DNA from: Moraxellaceae bacterium UBA2477
GTDB taxonomy: Bacteria; Pseudomonadota; Gammaproteobacteria; Pseudomonadales; Moraxellaceae
Length of the DNA stretch: 18,690 bases
Direction: 5' to 3'
Assembly (NCBI GenBank): GCA_002342025.1
Contig: DDPD01000077.1
Span: 1 to 18,690, forward strand
The notes below the pieces were generated by a model. That model did no database searches. It saw only the letters and a list, made by a program, of their open reading frames with translations, and was not told where the DNA came from. The translations under genes were made by a program, and so were the position numbers. Below are positions 1 through 6,081 of the stretch, piece by piece (positions within the stretch are counted from its first letter, which is position 1; every line of letters begins with the position of its first letter).

Positions 1-885
1 GGCTCGGTGATCGACACCAGCAAGGCTGTGAATATTCTCGCATCCGAAGGCGGCGACGACCTGCTCGTGTACTCCGGCGCGCATGTGCTGAAGCGTCCGC
101 TACGCCCGCTGTTCGTGGTGCCCACCACCTCCGGCACCGGCTCGGAAACGACCGCCATCGCCGTGATTTCCGACACCGAGAAAGGCGTGAAAATGCCTTT
201 CGTGTCGTACTTCCTTATGCCGAATGCTGCCGTGCTCGATTCACGCATGACGCTGACGCTGCCACCGCACATCACCGCCATGACCGGTATGGATGCTCTG
301 ACGCATGCCGTCGAAGCCTTCACTTGCCTGGCACACAACCCGATCAGCGATGCCTACGCAACGGGCGCCATCAAGAAAATTACCGACAACTTGCTCAATG
401 TGCTCGACAACCCGACCGATGCCGATGGCCGCCTAGAGCTCGCTCAAGCGTCGACCATGGCCGGTGTCGCGTTCTCCAATGCGATGGTGGGTTTGGTACA
501 CGCACTAGGTCACTCGCTTGGCGCTGTTTGCCACCTGCCGCATGGACTGTGCATGAACCTGTTCCTGCCCTACGCGCTGGAGTTCAACAAGGACAAGAAT
601 GGCGACCGCATCGCCGAGCTGCTGCTGCCGTTGGCCGGTGCCGATGTCTATGCCGCGACGCCGGTAGCGGAGCGCGCCGACCGCGCCATCGCTGAAATCC
701 GTCGCATGCGTGACGAGATCTTCAATCGCTGCAAACTCCCGCGCACCCTGAGGGAAACCGGCAAAGTCACGCGCGAGCAGCTAGCTCAAATTGCGGAGCT
801 GACGCTGGATGACGGCGCCATCATCATCAATCCGAAGGAAGCCGATCGCGACGAGATCATGGCGATTTTGGAAAAGGCCTGGTAA
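1..885 (+). CDS. Iron-containing alcohol dehydrogenase, 5'-truncated by window edge
   Basis: This is the 3' part of a group III (iron-dependent) alcohol dehydrogenase, a cytoplasmic NAD(P)-dependent enzyme that interconverts alcohols and aldehydes or ketones. The frame is open from base 1 (Gly-Ser-Val-Ile-Asp-Thr), which matches the family's GGGSxxD nucleotide-binding signature. The true start therefore lies upstream of the window, and the GTG at base 7 is an internal Val. Next comes the PTTSGTGSE motif near bases 121-150. The four expected metal ligands are all present: Asp (292-294) and His (304-306) in MDALTHAVEAF, then His (511-513) and His (541-543) in HSLGAVCHLPHG. The stop codon is followed within 10 bases by a strong stem-loop, so this is the last gene of its unit. 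The substrate cannot be told from this fragment; lactaldehyde, 1,3-propanediol or butanol-type activities are all possible. Confidence 0.93.
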   Translation, partial: GSVIDTSKAVNILASEGGDDLLVYSGAHVLKRPLRPLFVVPTTSGTGSETTAIAVISDTEKGVKMPFVSYFLMPNAAVLDSRMTLTLPPHITAMTGMDALTHAVEAFTCLAHNPISDAYATGAIKKITDNLLNVLDNPTDADGRLELAQASTMAGVAFSNAMVGLVHALGHSLGAVCHLPHGLCMNLFLPYALEFNKDKNGDRIAELLLPLAGADVYAATPVAERADRAIAEIRRMRDEIFNRCKLPRTLRETGKVTREQLAQIAELTLDDGAIIINPKEADRDEIMAILEKAW

Positions 886-893
886 GGGATTCG

Positions 894-953
894 AAAAAGG
901 GTCTTCGCGTTTGCTCGGGCTATCATGCCCGCTCAAACGCGAAGACCCTTTTT
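894..953. terminator. Strong, probably bidirectional stem-loop terminator
   Basis: The arms 894-913 and 934-953 are perfect 20-base inverted repeats. The apex holds a second small stem (916-920 with 927-931). The outer arm begins with five A and ends with five T, so in either direction the RNA hairpin would run into a U-rich tail. It starts 8 bases after the alcohol dehydrogenase stop codon, and no minus-strand gene faces it from the right. It would mainly insulate the autotransporter gene from read-through. Confidence 0.88.
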
Positions 954-1079
954 CTTTACGAGGGATTTGGTTTACGCCGGCCGTCTAAAGTTACAAATAA
1001 TGTACATTCTGCTGCAAACGCTTAACCCACTATGAAGAGCTCCTGCATTTCTAGCAGGCTTTCATTTTGGGGTGACCTC

Positions 1080-2264
1080 ATGACACAGAATAAAAAACTT
1101 CTTTGTATTGCTATTGGTTCGGTTTTGGCGGGGAATGCTGTTGCAGGTTGTGGCGACGACGAACGTTGCCCGCAACTTAAAGATCCCTGCAATGATTCTG
1201 TTGAAGAAGTGAACATATTTTCAGTCCAGCTTCTAGAAGTTCCTAGCAAAGCCGTCACCTGCGACACCGCGAATGCGGCCAGCCAAGCCCTATTTAACAT
1301 CACCAACCTCTCATTCACCTCTATCGGCAGCCGCATTGACAACCTGCGCGATGCCGACTTGATCGCTTATGCACCCGCTTCACTGAAGTCGATGCAAGCC
1401 AATCACCGCGGCGTGGCCAGCGGCATTGTTGCCACCAAAGAAATCAAGCACGGCGCTTGGGTTAAGGCCATTGGCAACAACGCTCGCCAAGACCAACGCA
1501 ATGGTTTTGATGGCTACAAGAGCAACTCAGCAGGTATCACGATCGGTGCAGATACCCGTCTCGATAACGACATGATTGTGGGTGGCGCATTCACTTATAT
1601 TGATACCGACGTGAACGCCCGTGACACCGCCACAGGCTCCGGTAGCGAAATCAAAAGTTACCAAGGCACGGGCTACATGAGCCGCGACTACGGCACATGG
1701 CACTTGGATGCCTTGGTGGCCTACACCAAACAGCAAAACAAAACCCAACGTGTTGTTGGCCTGTCCAACATGACCGGCAAGTTTGATGGCGACCTGTTCA
1801 GCACTCGCGTTACCGCTGGCAAGCGCATGGAAGTAGCCAACAGCAAGATGGTGGTTACCCCCTTTGTTAGCCTGCAATACGATCACCTGAAGCAAGATGG
1901 CTATACAGAAAATGGCCCCGGTGCATTAACCGTTGATCGCACAACCGCTTCGCGTCTGACTTCCGGCCTGGGTGCGCGACTGGTCACCGAAGCCACAGTT
2001 GCCGGCCGTCAAATCAAGCCCAGTGTGACCGCACAGTGGCTGCATGAGTTCAAGCAAGAAGGCCTGAACACCAGCGGCACCGTCGGTGGTGGTGGCGCAT
2101 TTGTTAGCGAAGGTCAGAAAGCCATTAAAAATATCCTGGGTCTGGGCACTAGCGTAATGATGCCGGTGGGCCGCAATGCCGCCGTCAGCGTAAGCTACAA
2201 CTACGAAGGCGCAACCAAGTACCAGAGCCATGGTTACGAGTTGGTCTACCAATACTGGTTCTAA
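1080..2264 (+). CDS. Autotransporter beta-barrel protein with minimal passenger; possible lipoprotein
   Basis: The product is a 394-residue outer-membrane protein. The ATG at 1080 was chosen over the in-frame ATG at 1032 because it places a proper export signal at the N terminus: MTQNKK, a hydrophobic stretch, then VAGC. Cys24 sits in a VAGC context that fits a lipobox, but the preceding AVA also fits signal peptidase I, so the lipoprotein call is open. Residues 24-61 carry four Cys (24, 30, 37, 61). A helical-looking linker follows, and from about residue 125 (GAWVKAIGN) a roughly 270-residue domain looks like an autotransporter barrel: alternating amphipathic strands, a GADTRLDNDMIVGGAF-type strand pair, and a terminal Phe in the closing strand (YQYWF). 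The passenger is only about 50-100 residues with no recognisable catalytic domain. The first 150 bases are more AT-rich than the barrel. The function of the exported part is unknown. Confidence 0.8.
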   Translation: MTQNKKLLCIAIGSVLAGNAVAGCGDDERCPQLKDPCNDSVEEVNIFSVQLLEVPSKAVTCDTANAASQALFNITNLSFTSIGSRIDNLRDADLIAYAPASLKSMQANHRGVASGIVATKEIKHGAWVKAIGNNARQDQRNGFDGYKSNSAGITIGADTRLDNDMIVGGAFTYIDTDVNARDTATGSGSEIKSYQGTGYMSRDYGTWHLDALVAYTKQQNKTQRVVGLSNMTGKFDGDLFSTRVTAGKRMEVANSKMVVTPFVSLQYDHLKQDGYTENGPGALTVDRTTASRLTSGLGARLVTEATVAGRQIKPSVTAQWLHEFKQEGLNTSGTVGGGGAFVSEGQKAIKNILGLGTSVMMPVGRNAAVSVSYNYEGATKYQSHGYELVYQYWF

Positions 2265-2290
2265 GCGCGCAGTACGTGTTTGTGTGAACT

Positions 2291-2317
2291 AAACGCCCAT
2301 CCCTGTGATGGGCGTTT
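2291..2317 (+). terminator. Rho-independent terminator after autotransporter gene
   Basis: An 11-base perfect stem (2291-2301 with 2307-2317) closes a 5-base loop and runs into a T tract at 2315-2319. It lies 26 bases after the autotransporter stop. The T tract touches the stop codon of the convergent cysQ (2318-2320), so the two genes share almost no spacer. The mirror-image A-rich side is short, so termination for cysQ is less certain. Confidence 0.85.
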
Positions 2318-3169
2318 TTATGTGGGCCATAAACTCAACCACTGCTCCGGCTCACAACCCACGGCGAGGAAGCTGGCGTTAAGCAGCGTGTTGCGGCTGT
2401 TGTATCGGAAGGAGCGCCCCTGCTGATCCACCAAATGCCCGCCTGCCATTTCTAAGACGACTTGGGCTGCCGCTGTATCCCATTCGCTAGTCGGGCCAAA
2501 GCGCGGATAGGCATCCGCCAAGCCTTCCGCCACCGCACAAATTTTAAAGGCGGAGCCTGCCGGCACACTCTGCACCGCACCAAACACGGCGACTGCAGCC
2601 TGCTCAAACTGTGCTAATTGCTGAAGTCCATGGCGACGACTCACCGTCAACTGAATCGGTCGCTCACCCACAGCAGGAAGTGCTGCGCTCTTGATAGGCT
2701 GCCAGCCTGAAGCGTCCACCCGAAAGCTCCCCACACCTTTTGCCGCCACATAGCTCAAACCCGTGGCGGGGCCATGCACCACGCCGAGCACCGCTTCGTG
2801 GCCTAAGACCAAAGCAATATTGACGCTGAACTCACCATTTCGGGCAATGAACTCTTTGGTGCCATCCAGCGGATCAACCAACCAACACGCAGGCCAGTCG
2901 CGCCGCGAGACCAGCTCATCCGCCGATGACTCCTCAGACAACACCGGCAACTGTGCCCAAGGCCCTGCCAACTGAGCGAGCGCGTCGACGATGCGCTGAT
3001 GTGCAGCTAAATCCGCTGCGGTTAACGGCGAGTCATCTGCTTTAGTGACCGTGCCCCATCGGCTGCTGTCCGCATAAATCGCCATGATGTCTCGACCTGC
3101 GGCTTCGGCCACCTGCAATACCGCCGCCAACAAAGTGCGATCAATAGTTGGCAGTTCAAGATTTGTCAT
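2318..3169 (-). CDS. cysQ: 3'(2'),5'-bisphosphate nucleotidase CysQ
   Basis: The product is a 283-residue inositol-monophosphatase-fold enzyme that hydrolyses 3'-phosphoadenosine 5'-phosphate (PAP) to AMP, removing a by-product of sulfate assimilation and of phosphopantetheinyl-type reactions. The Mg-binding signatures are visible: LSEESS, then DPLDGTKEF, and near the C terminus SEWDTAAAQVVLEMAGG. It is somewhat longer than E. coli CysQ (246 residues). The ATG at 3169 follows a GAGG about 8 bases upstream, supporting the start. It is divergent from yrfG across 76 bases. The grouping of cysQ with yrfG and hslR is known from other gammaproteobacteria, which supports the assignment. An inositol or histidinol phosphatase is less likely given the strength of the match to CysQ. 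Confidence 0.93.
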   Translation of the reverse strand: MTNLELPTIDRTLLAAVLQVAEAAGRDIMAIYADSSRWGTVTKADDSPLTAADLAAHQRIVDALAQLAGPWAQLPVLSEESSADELVSRRDWPACWLVDPLDGTKEFIARNGEFSVNIALVLGHEAVLGVVHGPATGLSYVAAKGVGSFRVDASGWQPIKSAALPAVGERPIQLTVSRRHGLQQLAQFEQAAVAVFGAVQSVPAGSAFKICAVAEGLADAYPRFGPTSEWDTAAAQVVLEMAGGHLVDQQGRSFRYNSRNTLLNASFLAVGCEPEQWLSLWPT

Positions 3170-3245
3170 GGATGAGCCTCATTTGTCCTGCCGCAGCGCG
3201 CATAGGCTTTGGCATACTGTGCTTAAGGTTTACAGGATAGCGCGA

Positions 3246-3932
3246 ATGATAGATTGGTCCCGCATTGATACGGTCATCCTCGACATGGACGGCACGGTGC
3301 TCGATTTGCATTTTGATAACCGCTTTTGGATGCAGTATTTGCCCGAAGTGTATGCAGATAAACGCGGCCTGCCTCGAGAGCAAGGCTTGAGCGAGCTGCT
3401 CGCGCAATTTGCCGCGCATCAAGGCTCGCTCAATTGGTACTGCACCGACTTTTGGAGTGAAAAAGTCGGCTTTGATGTGGCGGCACTCAAACCAGACCTC
3501 AAGCATTTGATCCGCGAACGCGCCGATGCCTTCAGCTTTCTTGCCGCCGTAAAGGCCAGTGGCCGCTCACTGTGGTTAGCCACGAATGCACACCGCGCCA
3601 GCCTTGAAATCAAACTCGCCGAAATTGCCTTCGGCCACTTTTTTGATGTGGTGGTTAGCTCGCATGACTACGGCGCGCCCAAGGAAGACCAGCGTTTCTG
3701 GCAGGCCCTTCATGCTGCGCATGCCTTCGATCCCGCCCGCGCCCTGTTTGTGGATGACAGTGAATCCGTGCTCGATAGCGCCGTGCGCTTCGGCATAGGC
3801 CAAGTGATGTGCGTATCCACGCCGGACAGCCAAAAGCCCGCACGCAACCACTTGCGTCACGCTGCAATTGATCAGTTTATTGAGCTGGGTCAGCCGCCCT
3901 TACTCCACTCATCGGGAGCCTCACTGCCATGA
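3246..3932 (+). CDS. yrfG: GMP/IMP nucleotidase YrfG (HAD family)
   Basis: The product is a 228-residue HAD-superfamily phosphatase close to E. coli YrfG, which dephosphorylates GMP and IMP. Motif I is VILDMDGTVLD (nucleophile Asp13, acid/base Asp15), motif II is LATNAH, and motifs III/IV are PKEDQRFW and FVDDSESVLD. The FDNRFW and LNWYCTDFWSE segments match the YrfG subfamily rather than generic HAD enzymes. An upstream ATG would extend the frame into the antisense of cysQ, so the start is set at 3246, preceded by AGGATAG, which puts DMDGT at the usual N-terminal position. The last four bases overlap hslR (ATGA), indicating translational coupling. Confidence 0.92.
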   Translation: MIDWSRIDTVILDMDGTVLDLHFDNRFWMQYLPEVYADKRGLPREQGLSELLAQFAAHQGSLNWYCTDFWSEKVGFDVAALKPDLKHLIRERADAFSFLAAVKASGRSLWLATNAHRASLEIKLAEIAFGHFFDVVVSSHDYGAPKEDQRFWQALHAAHAFDPARALFVDDSESVLDSAVRFGIGQVMCVSTPDSQKPARNHLRHAAIDQFIELGQPPLLHSSGASLP

Positions 3933-4333
3933 GTGACAATGCCGCTCATGCGCGTACCCGCATCGACAAATGGCTGTGGGCGGCGCGCTTTTTTAAAACG
4001 CGATCGCTGGCTAAGGCCGCCATCGAAAGTGGGCATGTGCATTGCCAAGGACAGCGCATCAAGGTCAGTCGCGAGGTTGCCGTGGGCATGCAGCTACGGA
4101 TTCGGCAAGGCTTTGATTACAAGACCGTGAATGTGCTCGCGATCAGCGATGTGCGCGGCCCGGCCGCCGCGGCACAGCTGCTCTACGCTGAAACCCCGGA
4201 GAGCTTAGCCGAGCGCGCCGAGCAAACCGCCCAGCGCCAAGCCATGAATTTGGCCCACCCAGATCATCGCCCGAATAAGAAGGAGCGCCGGCAGATCCAT
4301 CGTTTCCAGCGCGATGTCGGCAGCGGCGGATGA
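3929..4333 (+). CDS. hslR: Heat-shock ribosome-associated protein Hsp15 (HslR)
   Basis: The product is a 134-residue S4-domain RNA-binding protein. In E. coli, Hsp15 binds free 50S subunits that still carry a nascent chain, helping to recycle stalled large subunits after heat shock. The S4 fold begins at RIDKWLWAARFFKTRSLA and continues through the GHVHCQGQRIKVS and VAVGMQLRI segments (about residues 8-65). A basic C-terminal tail follows (RPNKKERRQIHRFQRD), as expected for this family, and length is normal. It overlaps yrfG by 4 bases at its start and the DUF1275 gene by 4 bases at its end, so the three are very likely one transcript. No hslO follows, unlike the E. coli order. Confidence 0.94.
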   Translation: MSDNAAHARTRIDKWLWAARFFKTRSLAKAAIESGHVHCQGQRIKVSREVAVGMQLRIRQGFDYKTVNVLAISDVRGPAAAAQLLYAETPESLAERAEQTAQRQAMNLAHPDHRPNKKERRQIHRFQRDVGSGG

Positions 4334-4998
4334 CGACCTTGCCACGCTGGATCTGGGTCGGCACTTTGCTGCTGGCGTTTATCGCCGGCATGATCAATGT
4401 CGTCGGCTTTCTCAGCATTTCGCAGCAGGCCGTCACCCACCTTACTGGCACGACCAGCCTGTTTGCCATCGCCGTCATCGAACACGATACGCATCACATG
4501 CTATTGCTCGGCGCCATCCTGCTCGCTTTCTTTTTTGGATCGCTGACCAGCGGCCTGATCATCCAGGACAAGGTGCTGCGACTGGGCAGGCGCTATGGTG
4601 CCGTGCTGATACTGGAGTCGCTGATTCTGGTACTGGCAACCGCACTACTACAGCGTCATCACATGGCCGGCCTTTGGCTCGCAGCGGCGGCCTGCGGCTT
4701 GCAGAACGGCATGGCCACGACCTACAGCAAAGCAGTCATACGCACCACGCATCTGTCCGGCATGTTTACCGATCTCGGCATCTTTCTCGGTCAGGCGTTG
4801 CGTGGCGTTGCGGTGGAGCCCCGGCGGCTGATGTTGTGCCTGGTAGTCATCTCAGCTTTCTTCTGCGGCGGTCTTGCTGGCGCAGTCAGCTTTCAGGAAA
4901 TCGGCTACAACACGCTGCTCATCCCCGCTGGGCTAACCGGGCTGACGGGCGTGAGCTACATGCTGCTGCGCTGGTACGCGCTGCGCCCTAATAAGTAA
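4330..4998 (+). CDS. YoaK-like DUF1275 inner-membrane protein
   Basis: The product is a 222-residue polytopic membrane protein of the DUF1275 (YoaK) family. The first helix carries the family-like pattern AGMINVVGFLSI followed by THLTGTTS. Several further hydrophobic segments follow: HMLLLGAILLAFFFGSL, GAVLILESLILVLATALL, LMLCLVVISAFFCGGLAGA and the C-terminal LLIPAGLTGLTGVSYMLL. The AACGLQNGMATTY segment with its polar residues inside a helix is also characteristic. The biochemical function of the family is unknown. The start ATG overlaps the hslR stop (ATGA), so expression is probably coupled to hslR. The stop lies only 4 bases from the convergent ycgM-like gene, with no terminator between them. 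Confidence 0.85.
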   Translation: MTTLPRWIWVGTLLLAFIAGMINVVGFLSISQQAVTHLTGTTSLFAIAVIEHDTHHMLLLGAILLAFFFGSLTSGLIIQDKVLRLGRRYGAVLILESLILVLATALLQRHHMAGLWLAAAACGLQNGMATTYSKAVIRTTHLSGMFTDLGIFLGQALRGVAVEPRRLMLCLVVISAFFCGGLAGAVSFQEIGYNTLLIPAGLTGLTGVSYMLLRWYALRPNK

Positions 4999-5002
4999 AT
5001 AT

Positions 5003-5665
5003 TTAGCGCACCCGCGTCATCCAAGATCGCTCGCCCAAGGTCAGAGCCAGCGCATCCCCCGCATTCAGCGCCGCCACGCCCTCCGGTGTGCCCGTCATCA
5101 CCACGTCTCCGGGTTGCAGCGTAAAAATCGTTGCGATGAACTGCAGCAGAGGAACGATGGCCGTGATCATGTCAGCGCTATGCCCTTGCTGACGCGCTTC
5201 GCCATTGACGAAAAGCGAAAAACTCAGATCCGCGAGATCCGTCGCTGCTGACAACGGCGAAAACGTCCCCATTGGTGCCGCGCCATCAAAAGCCTTAGCA
5301 ACTTCCCACGGATGCCCCTGCTGCTTGAGCTGGTTCTGCACATCACGCAGCGTCAGATCCAAGCCCAGCGTGATGCCGGCAATTGCCGCCCGTGCCTCTG
5401 CCTCACTGACTTGCCCCGTCAGCGCCGAGCCAATCAACAGTGAGATCTCGGTCTCGTGATGGCAACTGCCGCGTCCGCTCGGAATCTCGAAATCCGGACC
5501 TAGCGGCACCAGCGCCGTCGCAGGCTTCAAAAACAGGATCGGCGCCTCCGGCACAGCATTACCCAGCTCCTTCGCATGCGCGGCGTAATTACGGCCAACG
5601 CAGACCACCTTGCCGACGGGCCAGCTCACTGGTGTTCCATCTTGCCATTGGTGTTGGTAGGTCAT
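5003..5665 (-). CDS. ycgM: FAH-family enzyme, YcgM-like (putative oxaloacetate tautomerase)
   Basis: The product is a 220-residue fumarylacetoacetate-hydrolase-fold protein, collinear with E. coli YcgM over its whole length: VVCVGRNYAAHAKELG, LFLKPATAL, the metal-binding HHETEIS (E-x-E) segment, LDLTLRDVQ, HPWEVAKAFDGAAPMG and PGDVVMTGTPEGV. Family members need Mg2+. YcgM/FAHD1 proteins have been described as acylpyruvases and more recently as oxaloacetate keto-enol tautomerases that protect the TCA cycle. The start at 5665 is chosen because AAGGA lies about 8 bases upstream, while the longer frame only adds translated repeat sequence. It is downstream of the D2HGDH gene on the same strand, but 416 bases of repeat-rich DNA separate them. 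Substrate preference here is inferred from homology only. Confidence 0.88.
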   Translation of the reverse strand: MTYQHQWQDGTPVSWPVGKVVCVGRNYAAHAKELGNAVPEAPILFLKPATALVPLGPDFEIPSGRGSCHHETEISLLIGSALTGQVSEAEARAAIAGITLGLDLTLRDVQNQLKQQGHPWEVAKAFDGAAPMGTFSPLSAATDLADLSFSLFVNGEARQQGHSADMITAIVPLLQFIATIFTLQPGDVVMTGTPEGVAALNAGDALALTLGERSWMTRVR

Positions 5666-5689
5666 TCTCAGTTCCTTTTTGCTGGGCTT

Positions 5690-5798
5690 TGGCGGGGTGG
5701 GATTTCCCGTGTTGGGACCGCCGTGAATACATCCCTGTAGGCTCTCGTGCGCCATCCATGGCGCACGACATCCCATCACGGGAAATCCCACCCCGCCA
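5690..5798. repeat. 109-bp nested inverted-repeat element
   Basis: The outer arms 5690-5717 and 5771-5798 pair over 28 bases with one mismatch; the outermost 22 bases are perfect. Inside lies a second hairpin with 10-base arms (5745-5754 and 5759-5768) and a TCCA loop. The internal 39-base block 5736-5774 recurs in inverted orientation at 5918-5956. The element starts 24 bases upstream of the ycgM-like start codon, so in RNA it would form a long hairpin in that gene's leader. It looks like a REP/MITE-type dispersed element. Copy number elsewhere cannot be judged from this window. Confidence 0.8.
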
Positions 5799-5883
5799 CG
5801 CGAGCTCAAACGAAGCTGCGTATGAATGCCACACCACGATAAATTCGAACCACTGCACGAACCCGGCGCAAGCCCGACGATCA

Positions 5884-6079
5884 GGAACGCTGTTGGCGTA
5901 GCGGAGCGACACTGTACGGGACATCACGCGCCATGGATGGCGCGTGAGAGCCTACATGGGTGAGTGCAGGGTTTGCCGGAGCAACGCTCCGGACTGCACG
6001 AACGACGGCGCGATGTAGCGCGCCGGCTGGACCGTACTTGCGGCGATCCCGAACAGTGTCACTCCATTACGCCAGCGAA
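5884..6079. repeat. Second inverted-repeat element with internal hairpins
   Basis: Bases 5893-5921, read on the minus strand, match 6047-6075 at 24 of 29 positions, so they form terminal inverted repeats around about 125 bases. Between them sit three hairpins: 5924-5933 with 5938-5947 (loop TGGA), 5976-5982 with 5986-5992, and 6006-6012 with 6019-6025. The stretch 5918-5956 is the inverted second copy of the block at 5736-5774. The right arm ends just before the D2HGDH stop codon (6082-6084). No protein-coding signal was found in this gap; it holds only repeats. A REP cluster or a non-autonomous mobile element are the two likely readings. Confidence 0.7.
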
Positions 6080-6081
6080 CC

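Larger units (their letters stand above)
5666..6081. other. Gene-free intergenic region (416 bp) dominated by repeats
   Basis: The gap between the D2HGDH stop and the ycgM-like start contains two hairpin-rich elements (listed separately) joined by about 85 bases at 5799-5883 in which nothing was recognised. Open frames crossing it have no ribosome binding site or recognisable product. A short direct repeat (ACTGCACGAAC) occurs at 5852-5862 and 5993-6003. Confidence 0.7.

Noticed and set aside
1032..1079. N-terminal extension of the autotransporter gene to the ATG at 1032
   Set aside because: It would put 16 non-signal residues before the hydrophobic export signal; the ATG at 1080 gives a standard signal peptide.
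1527..2252. Long antisense open frames opposite the autotransporter gene
   Set aside because: They mirror the codon pattern of the real gene, lack ribosome binding sites and have no recognisable product.
4314..4991. Open frame overlapping the DUF1275 gene in another plus-strand frame
   Set aside because: Its translation is rich in Arg, His and Ser with no family resemblance, while the chosen frame has clear membrane helices and the DUF1275 pattern.
5440..5901. Plus-strand open frame through the start of the ycgM-like gene and the repeats
   Set aside because: It runs antisense to a confident gene and then through palindromic repeats; it reflects GC-rich sequence, not a protein.
5666..6081. 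CRISPR array or attenuator in the repeat-rich gap
   Set aside because: Repeats are inverted and few, without regular spacers; no leader peptide or alternative terminator/antiterminator arrangement was evident.
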